DNA of 56,385 nt from Flavivirga rizhaonensis (GTDB taxonomy: Bacteria; Bacteroidota; Bacteroidia; Flavobacteriales; Flavobacteriaceae), in assembly GCF_004791695.1 (NCBI RefSeq), contig NZ_SRSO01000031.1, positions 1-56,385 of the forward strand. Reading direction: 5' to 3'. The translations under genes and the position numbers were made by a program. Below are positions 35,970-45,900 of this stretch, piece by piece. Position 1 is the stretch's first letter, and every line of letters starts with the position of its first letter. Under the pieces are notes generated by a model, which was not told where the DNA came from, searched no databases, and was given only the letters and a program-made list of their open reading frames with translations.

Positions 35970-36368
35970 ATGAAACTATTGAATATTAAAATCAGCTTTT
36001 TGAGTATTATTTGTTTTATAATTTCTTCAGCTCATTCGTCTGCACAAGAAGGTAAAGTTATTATAAACCAAGATAAAAATATCGCTGCATTACTGGATTT
36101 TAAAAAACGAACCAATAAAAATGTAGATAATCCTACTAGATATAAAATACAAATCTATTCTGGGAATCGTTCAGGATCTCAAAATGCTCAAAAAGAATTC
36201 CGTAATTCATTTACGGTATGGAATCCCACTATTAAATATGAGTCTCCGAATTTTAAAACTTGGGTAGGTAATTTCAGAACACGTCTAGAAGCCGATAGAG
36301 CTTTAAAAAAAGTGAAGACTAAATTTCCAAATGCTTTTATATTTAAGCCTAAAAAAAAGAAAGGCTAA
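35970..36368 (+). CDS. SPOR-domain exported protein
   Basis: Encodes 132 residues from ATG at 35970, giving a signal peptide (MKLLNIKISFLSIICFIISS then AHSSAQ); a TTG start 21 nt upstream is possible but less likely. The mature part ends in a SPOR-type domain (about 60-130, with YKIQIYSG, WVGNFRTRLEADRALKKVK, FPNAFIFKP). SPOR domains bind denuded glycan strands of peptidoglycan, so a periplasmic or envelope role is likely. A TAnnTTTG element (TACATTTG, 35944-35951) lies close upstream. Its stop codon overlaps that of the converging gene at 36365. Confidence 0.85.
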   Translation: MKLLNIKISFLSIICFIISSAHSSAQEGKVIINQDKNIAALLDFKKRTNKNVDNPTRYKIQIYSGNRSGSQNAQKEFRNSFTVWNPTIKYESPNFKTWVGNFRTRLEADRALKKVKTKFPNAFIFKPKKKKG

Positions 36369-36844
36369 TAGCTCCTTGATGGGAAAATACCTTGTAATGC
36401 AATTATAAAACGAACTCCTAAATAAGGATCTCGAGTATAGAGTTTGGAATTACTGCTTTTAACTGTATAGGTCTCATAAGATTTTCCTTTGGCGTTTTCA
36501 AAAACAGTCATTTTACGTAGTTCTTTTGATTCTGAACCTCCTTTATCACCTAATCTTATATTGTTTAAGTTGTTACCTTGTCCTGCATGAATCGGAGCTC
36601 TCCCTCTAAGATCAGGTAAATTAAATGTGCTTCTGCCATCTCCTCCATAATTTGTTCCCAGCAAAGAAAATAATGCATTATACTGACTTATTTGTAATGT
36701 TTGACCATCGCAGAACGCCCATCCTCTTGGTGCAAAATCACCAGCAAACATTCTAATTTCTCCTAAAATAGGTTCTTGAGCATGTAATGTACCATTAATA
36801 GATAATACAAAAAATAACACTAAAATTGAGAGCTTGGTTTTCAT
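36365..36844 (-). CDS. exported phage tail collar-domain protein (MdpB-like)
   Basis: Encodes 159 residues from the ATG at 36844; a frame extending to 36895 would add 17 residues before the signal peptide (MKTKLSILVLFFVLSINGTL then HAQ). The mature part is a tail collar domain: GEIRMFAGDFAPRGWAFCDG, SQYNALFSLLGTNYGGDG, FNLPDLRGRAPIHAGQG. In phages this forms tail fibres; bacterial relatives with signal peptides are of unknown role and were named for microcystin-dependent protein. There are no phage genes nearby. The protein is shorter than many relatives, which end in longer Gly-rich tails. Confidence 0.85.
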   Translation of the reverse strand: MKTKLSILVLFFVLSINGTLHAQEPILGEIRMFAGDFAPRGWAFCDGQTLQISQYNALFSLLGTNYGGDGRSTFNLPDLRGRAPIHAGQGNNLNNIRLGDKGGSESKELRKMTVFENAKGKSYETYTVKSSNSKLYTRDPYLGVRFIIALQGIFPSRSY

Positions 36845-36896
36845 AATTGGTTTTGAGTTAAAGTTTAGGCAACAATGTATTAAAATTAATTCCAAT

Positions 36897-36925
36897 AAAA
36901 AAGCGACTCATTTCTGAATCGCTTT
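36897..36925 (-). terminator. hairpin terminator beyond infB
   Basis: AAAGCGA (36900-36906) pairs with TCGCTTT (36919-36925), with TCA/TGA pairs inside after one mismatch, followed on the minus strand by a run of T. It lies 325 bp after infB, so it may end the infB transcript or act in the leader of the collar-domain gene. Confidence 0.6.
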
Positions 36926-36992
36926 AATCACTTATCTATTTAACGTGAGCTTCTATATTGAAACTTAACAATCAGTTGTTTAATTGTTTTAA

Positions 36993-37066
36993 TAAAGAAA
37001 CTATGTCATTCCGAATGCTACGGAGAGTAAAATATATTTTACTTGAACGTATATAGCGTAGCTATT
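36993..37066 (+). repeat. 74-bp dispersed repeat, copy 2
   Basis: It is identical to 196-269. After the shared block this copy continues GAGGAGGAATCCCATCATTA, while copy 1 goes on with unrelated sequence. Confidence 0.8.
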
Positions 37067-37250
37067 GAGGAGGAATCCCATCATTATGAGATTTCTCGAA
37101 AGTTTATCTTGAGTACTTCGACTACGCTCAGCATAAACTAAAGTCGAAAGGCTCATGCTTCGCTTTGTCGAAATGACAAACACTTGAAAATCATTGTTTT
37201 AATATTATTTTTTATAAAAAATTAAATCGAACTGACGTTATTTATATTTT

Positions 37251-40058
37251 TTATTTCAATTTTTTCTTAACTTCAACTTCATGGAAGGCTTCGATAATAT
37301 CTCCTTCTTTAATGTCATTGTAGTTTTTAACTTGTATACCACAATCGTAACCTTTTGTTACTTCCTTGGCATCATCTTTAAATCGTTTTAATGACGCTAA
37401 TTCACCTGTATAAACGACAACACCATCTCTAATTAAACGGATACTTGACGATCTAAGTATTTTACCATTAGTTACCATACAACCAGCGATAGTCCCAACT
37501 TTAGAGACTTTAAATATTTCTCTAATTTCGGATGTACCAGTAATCTCTTCTTTAAGCTCTGGAGATAGCATCCCTTCCATGGCATCTTTAAGATCATTAA
37601 TAGCATCGTAAATAATAGAATATGTTCTGATGTCTATTTCTTCTTTATCGGCTATTGTTCTTGCGTTTCCAACTGGACGCACATTAAATCCAACAATAAT
37701 AGCGTCAGATGCAGATGCTAATAACACATCACTTTCAGTAATCGCTCCAACACCTTTATGTAAAATATTAACTTGAATCTCTTCAGTAGATAATTTCTGG
37801 AATGAGTCTGTTAATGCTTCAACAGAACCATCCACATCACCTTTAAGGATAATATTTAATTCCTGGAAATCACCTAATGCTATACGACGACCAATTTCAT
37901 CTAGTGTAATATGACGCTGTGTTCTAACTGATTGCTCACGTTGTAATTGTGCTCTTTTTGACGCAATTTGTTTTGCTTCACGTTCGTCTGCAAATACATT
38001 AAATTTATCGCCTGCTTGTGGTGCACCGTCTAGACCAAGTATAGAAACTGGTGTAGAAGGTCCAGCTGCTTCAACATCATTCCCACGTTCATCATGCATT
38101 GCTTTTACCTTACCACTATGCTGACCAGCTAGTACATAATCTCCAACTCTTAAAGTTCCTGCTTGTACCAAAATAGTAGATACATAACCTCTACCTTTAT
38201 CTAAGAAGGCTTCCACTACTGTACCTACTGCTGGTTTATTTGGATTTGCTTTCAGTTCTAATAATTCAGCTTCAAGTAATACTTTTTCTAATAATTCTTT
38301 AACACCTGTACCTACTTTGGCTGAAATATCGTGCGATTGAATTTTACCACCCCAATCTTCAACTAAAAGGTTCATTTGTGCTAATCCTTCTTTAATCTTA
38401 TCTGGATTTGCATCTGGTTTATCAATTTTATTAATTGCAAAAACAATAGGCACCCCTGCTGCTTGAGCATGAGATATAGCTTCTTTTGTTTGTGGCATAA
38501 TATCATCATCGGCAGCAGCTACAATAATAGCGATGTCAGTTACTTGAGCACCACGAGCACGCATTGCTGTAAAGGCCTCGTGACCAGGTGTATCTAGAAA
38601 TGCAATTTCTTGTCCATTTTCTAATTCAACGCCATAAGCTCCGATATGCTGTGTGATTCCTCCAGATTCTCCTGCTATTACATTTTCTTCACGGATATAA
38701 TCCAGAAGTGATGTTTTACCATGATCTACGTGTCCCATAACTGTTACAATTGGTGCACGTGGCTCTAAATCTTCTTGCTTATCTTCAACTTCTTCTATAG
38801 ATTCTTCTATATCTGCCGTTATAAATTCTACTTTATAACCAAATTCTTCTGCTACGATAGAAAGTGTTTCTGCGTCTAAACGCTGATTCATAGTTACCAT
38901 CATACCAAGAGACATACACGCAGAAATAATTTCAGTAACACCAACATTCATCATGGTAGCTACTTCACTTGCAGTAACAAATTCTGTAACTTTAAGAATC
39001 TTACTTTCTGCTGCTTCTATTTGTTGATCAATTTCAGTTTGTTCTCTGTGTTGATCTCTTTTATCTCTTCTGTATTTTGCTCCTTTACCTTTTGAAGATT
39101 TTCCTTGAAGTTTTTCAAGTGTTTCACGCACTTGCTTTTTTACATCTTCTTCACTAGGCTCTTCCTTAACAATATTGCGACGTCCTTGACCTTGTTTGCC
39201 TTTAAATCTGTCGTTACCTCCAGATCGTCCGCCTCCTTGTCTATTATTACCTTGACCATTTCCAGATTGTGGGCCACCAACTTTGCTAATACGTCTACGT
39301 TTCTTCTTATTAGCAGCTCCTGCATCTCCTGCTTTGGCTTCTGGCTTCTTTTCTTCTTTCTTTTTCTTTGGCTTATTAAATTGAGATAAATCAATTTTAT
39401 CTCCTGCTATTTTTGGACCTGTAAGTTTCTTATACTGTGTTGTAACCTTTTCATCTGGAAGGACTTCCCCATCTTCGTTTATAACACGCTTCTTTGGTTT
39501 CTCTTCCTGTTTTTCTTCAACTTTCTTCTTCTCTACAACAGGTTTTTTAGCCGGTTTAGATTTTACTTCTTCCTTAACAGGCTCTGAAATTTCTTTTTTT
39601 ACGGCTTCTTTTTTAACAGACTCTACTTTTGCTTCTTTTTCAGCAGGTTTAGCAACCTCTTCTATTTTTTCGGCTTTCTTAGAAACAGTTTCGACTTTCT
39701 TTTTCTTCGCTTCTAAATCGATTTTTCCAACTTGCTTTGGCCCAGAAAGTGCCGCAGCTGCTTTAACTATTTCTTCTTTTCTGGCTGTCGCTTTTTGTTT
39801 CTCTTCAAGTTCACGCTCGCGTTGCTCTCGCAGCACTTCTTTCTCTTTTATTTTAGCTTCACCAACTTCTTTAGATGCTACTTTTTTATTTGCATCTGTT
39901 TGAAATTCATTAGAAAGAACCGTATATGTTTCTTCTGAAATTTTTGTAGTAGGTCGTTTCTCTATTTCAATACCTTTAGAATCTAAAAATTCTACGGCAC
40001 GATCTAGAGAGATATTAAGCTCGCGTAATACTTTATTTAATCTAATTGTTTCAGCCAT
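37251..40058 (-). CDS. infB: translation initiation factor IF-2
   Basis: Encodes 935 residues. IF-2 is the GTPase that brings initiator tRNA to the 30S subunit and joins the 50S. The N-terminal region has the IF2_N fold (ETIRLNKVLRELNISLDRAV) and then about 300 residues of Lys/Glu/Ala-rich linker and an Arg/Gly/Asn-rich patch (about 255-300), typical of Bacteroidota IF-2. The G domain (about 435-600) has GHVDHGKTSLLD, DTPGHEAFTAMRARG and NKIDKPDANP, followed by domains II-IV to the C-terminus. It is the third gene of the rimP-nusA-infB operon, 52 bp after nusA. Confidence 0.97.
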   Translation of the reverse strand: MAETIRLNKVLRELNISLDRAVEFLDSKGIEIEKRPTTKISEETYTVLSNEFQTDANKKVASKEVGEAKIKEKEVLREQRERELEEKQKATARKEEIVKAAAALSGPKQVGKIDLEAKKKKVETVSKKAEKIEEVAKPAEKEAKVESVKKEAVKKEISEPVKEEVKSKPAKKPVVEKKKVEEKQEEKPKKRVINEDGEVLPDEKVTTQYKKLTGPKIAGDKIDLSQFNKPKKKKEEKKPEAKAGDAGAANKKKRRRISKVGGPQSGNGQGNNRQGGGRSGGNDRFKGKQGQGRRNIVKEEPSEEDVKKQVRETLEKLQGKSSKGKGAKYRRDKRDQHREQTEIDQQIEAAESKILKVTEFVTASEVATMMNVGVTEIISACMSLGMMVTMNQRLDAETLSIVAEEFGYKVEFITADIEESIEEVEDKQEDLEPRAPIVTVMGHVDHGKTSLLDYIREENVIAGESGGITQHIGAYGVELENGQEIAFLDTPGHEAFTAMRARGAQVTDIAIIVAAADDDIMPQTKEAISHAQAAGVPIVFAINKIDKPDANPDKIKEGLAQMNLLVEDWGGKIQSHDISAKVGTGVKELLEKVLLEAELLELKANPNKPAVGTVVEAFLDKGRGYVSTILVQAGTLRVGDYVLAGQHSGKVKAMHDERGNDVEAAGPSTPVSILGLDGAPQAGDKFNVFADEREAKQIASKRAQLQREQSVRTQRHITLDEIGRRIALGDFQELNIILKGDVDGSVEALTDSFQKLSTEEIQVNILHKGVGAITESDVLLASASDAIIVGFNVRPVGNARTIADKEEIDIRTYSIIYDAINDLKDAMEGMLSPELKEEITGTSEIREIFKVSKVGTIAGCMVTNGKILRSSSIRLIRDGVVVYTGELASLKRFKDDAKEVTKGYDCGIQVKNYNDIKEGDIIEAFHEVEVKKKLK

Positions 40059-40110
40059 AAATCGCCTTTAAAATACTCAAATATATATTTATATCAATTA
40101 TTAATCGATA

Positions 40111-41343
40111 TTATTCTTCGAATTCTTCTTTTAAAATTCTAATAACTTCATTAATTGTTTCTTCTTCTAAGTCTGTTCTTTTTACTAAATCGTTTACTTC
40201 TTGCTCTAAAATACTTTTAGCAGTATCCAATCCAGCTTTACTAAACTCTTCAATAATCCATCCTTCTATTTCATCAGAGAATTCTCTTAATTCTACATCT
40301 TCTTCTGCACCTTCTCTAAATACATCAATCTCATAACCAGTTAATTGACCGGCTAAACGGATATTATGTCCGCCTCTACCAATCGCTTTACTTACTTCTT
40401 CTGGTTTTAAAATAACTTCTGCTCTTTTTGTTTCTTCATTTAATTTTATTGAAGTCACTCTTGCAGGACTTAATGCTCTTGTTATGTATAATTGTAAATT
40501 ATTTGTATAATTAATTACATCTATATTTTCATTACCTAATTCACGAACAATTCCATGAATTCTTGAACCTTTCATACCAACACAAGCTCCAACAGGATCT
40601 ATTCTATCATCATAAGAGTCTACCGCTACTTTTGCTTTTTCTCCTGGAATTCTTACCACGTTTTTAATCGTAATTAAACCATCAAAAACCTCAGGAATTT
40701 CTTGTTCAAATAACTTCTCTAAAAACGCAGGAGAACTTCTAGACATGATGATAGTTGGTTTAGCGCCTTTAAGCTCAACGGAATCTATCACACCTCTTAC
40801 ATTATCTCCTTTTCTAAAGAAATCTGAAGGTATTTGTCTGTCTTTTGGCAATACAATTTCGTTGCCTTCATCATCCAACAGAATAACTGCTCTGTGACGA
40901 ATATGGTGTACTTCTGCTGTATAAATCTCCCCTATTAAATCTTTAAATTGCTTATAGATTATGGTATTATCGTGCTCATGAATTTTAGAAATTAAGTTTT
41001 GACGTAATGCTAAAATAGCTCTTCTACCTAAATCAATCAGCTTTACTTCTTCAGACACATCTTCTCCTACTTCAAAATCTGGCTCAATTTTTCGAGCTTC
41101 AGACAAAGAAATTTCCTGATTTGGTTCTTCAACTTCTCCATCTCCTACTACGACTCTATTTCTCCAAATTTCTAAATCTCCTTTATCTGGGTTTACAATA
41201 ATATCAAAATTATCATCATCGCCATACTTCTTTTTTAAGGCGCTCCTAAATACATCTTCTAATATTGCCATTAACGTGACTCTGTCAATTAGCTTATCGT
41301 CTTTGAATTCTGAAAAAGATTCAATTAACGCGATATTTTCCAT
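40111..41343 (-). CDS. nusA: transcription termination/antitermination factor NusA
   Basis: Encodes 410 residues. NusA binds RNA polymerase and nascent RNA and affects pausing, termination and antitermination. The parts in order are the N-terminal polymerase-binding domain (1-125), S1 domain (about 130-200, GEIYTAEVHHIRHRAVILL), KH1 and KH2 (about 225-345, with VGMKGSRIHGIVRELG and AIGRGGHNIRLA), then a short acidic C-terminus. It lacks the two extra C-terminal acidic repeats of E. coli NusA, as usual outside Proteobacteria. It lies 13 bp after rimP. In E. coli this operon is regulated by NusA itself. Confidence 0.97.
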   Translation of the reverse strand: MENIALIESFSEFKDDKLIDRVTLMAILEDVFRSALKKKYGDDDNFDIIVNPDKGDLEIWRNRVVVGDGEVEEPNQEISLSEARKIEPDFEVGEDVSEEVKLIDLGRRAILALRQNLISKIHEHDNTIIYKQFKDLIGEIYTAEVHHIRHRAVILLDDEGNEIVLPKDRQIPSDFFRKGDNVRGVIDSVELKGAKPTIIMSRSSPAFLEKLFEQEIPEVFDGLITIKNVVRIPGEKAKVAVDSYDDRIDPVGACVGMKGSRIHGIVRELGNENIDVINYTNNLQLYITRALSPARVTSIKLNEETKRAEVILKPEEVSKAIGRGGHNIRLAGQLTGYEIDVFREGAEEDVELREFSDEIEGWIIEEFSKAGLDTAKSILEQEVNDLVKRTDLEEETINEVIRILKEEFEE

Positions 41344-41356
41344 AACTCTTTTTGAA

Positions 41357-41818
41357 TTAAAATTTAATCATAACTTTTGCTTCTACAATATTTTCGTAAG
41401 CGATATCCGCTTGTTTTTTTACAGTTACTTTACCTTTACCTACTGGTTTTGGCTCTCTAACTTTCCATTCTAATTTTATATTACTATCTGTTACCTCTGT
41501 AAGTGTGCCTTCCATTGTATCAGAAGCAGTTTTTACATCAAGTACTCTATTTAAATTCTTTTTATACTGTCTTTTGTGAACTAAAGGCGATGTCGCTCCT
41601 GCAGACATGACTTCTAAAGAAAAATCCTGTTCTTCTCTATCAAGATTATGCTCAATGGCTCTACTAATAAACATACAGTCTTCAACTAAAACGCCTTTAT
41701 CTCCGTCTATTGTTACCTTAATTTGATTATCTCCTTGAACAGAAAAATCTATAAGAAATAAATCTGGTCTTTCAATTAACGCCGCTTCTAATAATTCTGT
41801 AACAGTATTTTTAAACAT
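41357..41818 (-). CDS. rimP: ribosome maturation factor RimP
   Basis: Encodes 153 residues. RimP helps assemble the 30S subunit. Visible are the N-terminal alpha/beta domain with KVTIDGDKGVLVEDCMFISR and EEQDFSLEVMSAGATSPL, and a C-terminal SH3-like domain (about 85-153). The family motif usually reads LEVSSPG; here MSAGATSP is slightly diverged, as in other Bacteroidota. It is the first gene of the rimP-nusA-infB operon, and a terminator-like hairpin ends 16 bp upstream of its start. Confidence 0.94.
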   Translation of the reverse strand: MFKNTVTELLEAALIERPDLFLIDFSVQGDNQIKVTIDGDKGVLVEDCMFISRAIEHNLDREEQDFSLEVMSAGATSPLVHKRQYKKNLNRVLDVKTASDTMEGTLTEVTDSNIKLEWKVREPKPVGKGKVTVKKQADIAYENIVEAKVMIKF

Positions 41819-41828
41819 TTTTTAGTAT

Positions 41829-41854
41829 AAAAAGAGGGGACTTTCCGTCCCCTC
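41829..41854 (-). terminator. terminator-like hairpin in the rimP leader, candidate attenuator
   Basis: An 8-bp GC-rich stem GAGGGGAC/GTCCCCTC (41834-41841 and 41847-41854) with a 5-nt loop is followed on the minus strand by TTTTT (41833-41829) and then, 10 nt later, the rimP ATG. It lies between the likely promoter and the gene. The gene upstream (41954) is divergent, so no upstream minus-strand transcript needs terminating here. Confidence 0.75.
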
Positions 41855-41882
41855 ATTTCTTAAATTTCGCCTTTCAACGGTG

Positions 41883-41890
41883 CAAATATA
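41883..41890 (-). promoter_or_regulatory. -7 element of the rimP-nusA-infB operon
   Basis: On the minus strand it reads TATATTTG, matching TAnnTTTG. The transcript would start near 41876, leaving a leader of about 58 nt that contains the hairpin at 41829-41854. No clear -33 TTG. Confidence 0.5.
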
Positions 41891-41953
41891 TAATATTTTA
41901 TTGATTTCTAAAGGAATATTTCATAAATTTAGATACATCATACTTGTTATTTT

Positions 41954-42778
41954 ATGAAAAAAATACTAGTTCCCACAGACTTTTCAATTCAAGCAGAAAA
42001 TGCTTTAAAAGTAGCAGCCCAATTAGCTAGAAAATATAATTGCGAAATTTATTTATTACACATGCTTGAAATACCATTACATGAGGTTGATGCTTTAAGC
42101 TCTTATAATAGCTTACCTGAGGCTATTTATTTTATGAAATTAGCACATAAACAGTTTGAAGAATTAAAAACTAAAGATTATCTAAAGGACTTAACCATAC
42201 ATGAAATGGTTGAACTTAAAGAGATTTTTAAAGGCGTTTTTCATAGTTCCAAAAAACATGATATAGATTTGGTTATAATGGGATCTAATGGTGTAAGTGG
42301 TTTAAAAGAAATGCTGATTGGGAGCAATACTGAAAAAGTGGTTCGCACCTCTGAAACTCCTGTTTTAGTTATAAAAAATGAGCACAAAACTTTTAAAATT
42401 AAAGATTTTGTATTTGCATCAGATTTCAAAGATGAAAGTAAAGCAACTTATGAAAAGGCCATTGCTTTTGCTAACATTTTAAAGGCCAAAATACATTTAC
42501 TCATGGTAAATACACCTAATAAATTTATCACCTCTGCAAAATCGGAAAGCAGAATGAAAAAATTTGCTGAAGCTTTCGATTTTAAAAATTATACAACTAA
42601 TATTTATAACGATATTAGTATTGAAAAAGGCATCATGAATTTTTCTCAGTCTATAAAAGCGGATTTAATTGGCATGAGTACTCATGGAAGACAGGGCATT
42701 TCTCATTTCTTTAATGGTAGCATTAGTGAAGATTTAATAAACCATGCTAAACGACCTGTGATTACTTTTAAGATATAA
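41954..42778 (+). CDS. tandem universal stress protein
   Basis: Encodes 274 residues with two Usp domains (about 1-140 and 145-274). It starts MKKILVPTDFSIQAENAL, the standard opening. The ATP-binding G-2x-G-9x-G(S/T) motif is present in both halves: GSNGVSGLKEMLIGS and THGRQGISHFFNGS. Such tandem UspA proteins bind ATP and help cells survive stress or stasis, but the exact action is unknown. The gene is divergent from rimP and converges on the T9SS cargo gene, with a shared terminator at 42849-42882. Confidence 0.93.
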   Translation: MKKILVPTDFSIQAENALKVAAQLARKYNCEIYLLHMLEIPLHEVDALSSYNSLPEAIYFMKLAHKQFEELKTKDYLKDLTIHEMVELKEIFKGVFHSSKKHDIDLVIMGSNGVSGLKEMLIGSNTEKVVRTSETPVLVIKNEHKTFKIKDFVFASDFKDESKATYEKAIAFANILKAKIHLLMVNTPNKFITSAKSESRMKKFAEAFDFKNYTTNIYNDISIEKGIMNFSQSIKADLIGMSTHGRQGISHFFNGSISEDLINHAKRPVITFKI

Positions 42779-42848
42779 ATGGTCATCTCTCACAAATACG
42801 CTAAGGCGCAAAGCCACCAAGTCTATATCCTTGCTGTTTTACAAGAAT

Positions 42849-42882
42849 AAAAACCCTAACCCTGAAAAAGGTTAGGATTTTT
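42849..42882. terminator. bidirectional terminator between the stress protein and the type A cargo
   Basis: CCTAACC (42855-42861) pairs with GGTTAGG (42870-42876), with flanking A5/T5 runs after one mismatch. It serves two converging genes. The same CCTAACC motif recurs at the tRNA-Gln terminator. Confidence 0.85.
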
Positions 42883-42901
42883 AATGCTGGTAAAAGTGAA
42901 T

Positions 42902-45900
42902 TTACAGTTTTACAAAACGTTTTATGCCGTGTGCTTTTGTTTTTATAATATAAATACCCGAAGTTAGTTGAGACACATTTAAAGAAGTTTCTTTTTCAAA
43001 CCTTTTTATCTCTTGTCCACTTACATTATAAATAATTCCAGATAATGTTTTATTAAACTTCAAATCGACATCAATTACAGGATTAGGATACATTTTAAAG
43101 TCGTTTTTTGCTACGGCTTCGCTAATGCTTAGCACTTGATCATCTATTTGAATAACCCCTAAAGTCCCACTGACTTCATAACCTACTAAAAGTAGATTTT
43201 TGGAATTCGGGCTATCTGCTGCAGGAACAAATTTTATAATTTCTGGCGCCACATCACCAGATGTTCTATTTCCCTTATAGTACGTAATGAACTCTACATC
43301 ATTAGGATCTGTAATATCATACATTAATATTGCGCTTTGTCTTTCTAAGCCAACAAAAGCATACATTTTACCTTCAATAGTCCCAATAGCAACCGCTTCT
43401 GGTTCTCCTCCTTTATCGTCAGATCTATCATCAACATCTCCTTCATCTTCATTAAATAAAGCAGATTCTTCTGAAGCTATTTTTTGCCCAAATTGGTCTG
43501 CACTATCAAACACCAAGTTTCCATATTCATCAAAAATTGAAAATGATCTTGCTCCATAAGAATAGATTTGTTCAATAGTACCATCGTTATTATAATCGCC
43601 TGTTGCCGTTGTTGTTTTCAACCTTCCTAAATCTGTATCTGTTTGAAGCGTTGTGGCATTTGGGTAGTATGATGCATTTAATGTTAAATCTTTTACACGC
43701 TCTTCTTCCGAATACCCATCATAATCCCTGGCATCTCCTTCATTTGCGGTTACTATATAATTTACTCCACCTACTTTGTATGATGCCATTCCATCTGGCA
43801 TAAACATACCTAAAGTAGGATGTTGTGTTATATTAATAGTACTATCTTTATTAGAGGCGTCAAAACCATAATCGTTTGCAAAAGAAATAATACCTAGCAC
43901 GCTATTATCTGTAATACCTGCTCCTGCCAATCCAAAATCATTATCATTTATAATGGCTATTTCATTGTTTGGCAACAAGGCTATTCCTTCTGCTTTATCA
44001 GATCCTTGATAACCAATAGATGGCAAATTGAACATTTTTGTTTTATGGACTGCTTGAATATTTTGAGCTGCTATTTCATCTGCTGTTAACTCTTCCAATT
44101 CTTTAGCTCCCGTTAAAACAGTATTTAAAATGTTAGTAGCGAAATTGATATCTATTTCAAATACATATTTTTTTCCTGTGGATATCGTTGGTCCTTCCGA
44201 ATCTCTTTCTATAACTAAAAATTTTCCGTTTCCTGTGTAAACAGCATCACCAATTTTATCTACTCTAGAAGAAGCATAGCCAGCATCTTTATTTCTTTCC
44301 AATAAATACACATATTCTTCAACCGAAGTACCTGTAGCACAACTAATTCCTAAAATCCTGATAACATCAGAATTGTTTTTAGTAGCACTAGAAGGGTTAT
44401 ATAATGGTGATTGAATAAATGCATATATAATATGATTCACCTCATCATAGGCAATGGCTTCAAAACCTCTGTTTGCTCTTCTTTTGGAATATACTGCAGG
44501 CAGTGTTTCTACTCCATAGGTTCCTTCTGGTTGTGGTGTTGTTCCTAATAATGATGTTCCAGATGGCACATAACGTTCTATTAGTTTTCCCATAGAATTA
44601 AACTGATATATCGCTGGTCTGTACTCATCACACATCCAAAAGTTACCATTTTTATCTATTAAAACACCTTCAAAATCTCCGCCATATTCATCGTAAGACA
44701 ACTCATGGTATTCTTCTGAAGCACCGTCAACATAATCAGCATTTGTGTAAGCCGTAGATGCATCTGTATACGTCACAGGAACCTCATCAAATCCCGGTAT
44801 ATTCCCTCTTCCGGTAATAGGTGTTGTTCCATCTTTTCTTGTCAGTAAGATTTGATCATCTAAAGTAATCGTTCCTGTTGTTTTATTTAAAGTGAATTTC
44901 GCAATTCTACCTTGATAATCTGGTAATTTAAACGGTCTTAAATTTTGAGAAGCAGCAGGGGTTACATCTGCTTTTTTAACGGCGCCATCATTTGGACCTC
45001 TATCTGGGACTGCATAAAAAACATGATCTGTAGCAGTAGAATTTGCTTCATCATAAAACAAACCTGAAAAACCTCCTAAAAAAACAGGTGCCTGACCTCC
45101 ATCATAAACAGGGGTTCCTAATACTGGCCAACTAGCTACTAAATCATTAACAATATAACTTGTAACTGTTGGAGTTCCTAATAGATGATTTTTATAACCC
45201 AGAGGTAAAATATCTAAAACGGTATTATTGGTTAAATCTAAAACAACTAATGCATTGTTTTCCTGACAATTTACATAAGCTTTTGTACCATCTTCTATAA
45301 CCGTTATAAATTCTGGCTCTAAATCTTGAGACACGCTTGCAGCTCCGTTGTTTCCAAAAATACGAATGCCTTTATTTTGAAGTGATACTTTTTTATCGTT
45401 ATAGCTATTAAAATTAATTGAAGTTGTTGTGGCAGACATAACACCACCGCTTAAATCTATTACAGTAATAGTTCCTTCTGGGTCATTAGTATAATCATCT
45501 GATGGTTCTCCTTCATTAGCCACTAAAAGCTTAGTACCATCTGGTGTAAATGTTATCATATCTGGTAATGCTCCAACAGAAATGTCATCTACATAAATAC
45601 CGTCTAAATCAAAAAACACTATTTTCCCAGGGTCTTGTTTAGGACTAGCTTCTACAGCTATAGCAACCACATCTCCACTTATTGCAATTGAATTAGGTCC
45701 AGCTCCATAAGTTGATAAATCTACATTTTTAACTAATGTGGGAGTGCTAGGATCACTAATATCTACTATTGTAAAACTATTATTTGATGAATTAGTAAGA
45801 AAGGCTTGTTGGTTAATTGCATCATGGGCAACAGTCTCTGCAGAATCTGACATGGTTGTATCGTAACCAGATAAATACTGTAGGTCTTGACCTTGTACTG

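Larger units (their letters stand above)
36845..37250. other. spacer between infB and the collar-domain gene, repeats and a terminator
   Basis: It contains a terminator (36897-36925), the second copy of the 74-bp repeat (36993-37066), a copy of the CTTCGACT..GCTCAG repeat (37114-37136) and a degenerate one (about 37143-37178). A frame at 37001-37183 is built from these repeats and is not counted as a gene. Confidence 0.6.

Noticed and set aside
36365..36844. Prophage signature from the tail collar domain
   Set aside because: The protein has a secretion signal and no other phage gene is nearby.
37001..37183. 60-codon frame, minus strand
   Set aside because: It is made of the 74-bp repeat and two dispersed repeat copies.
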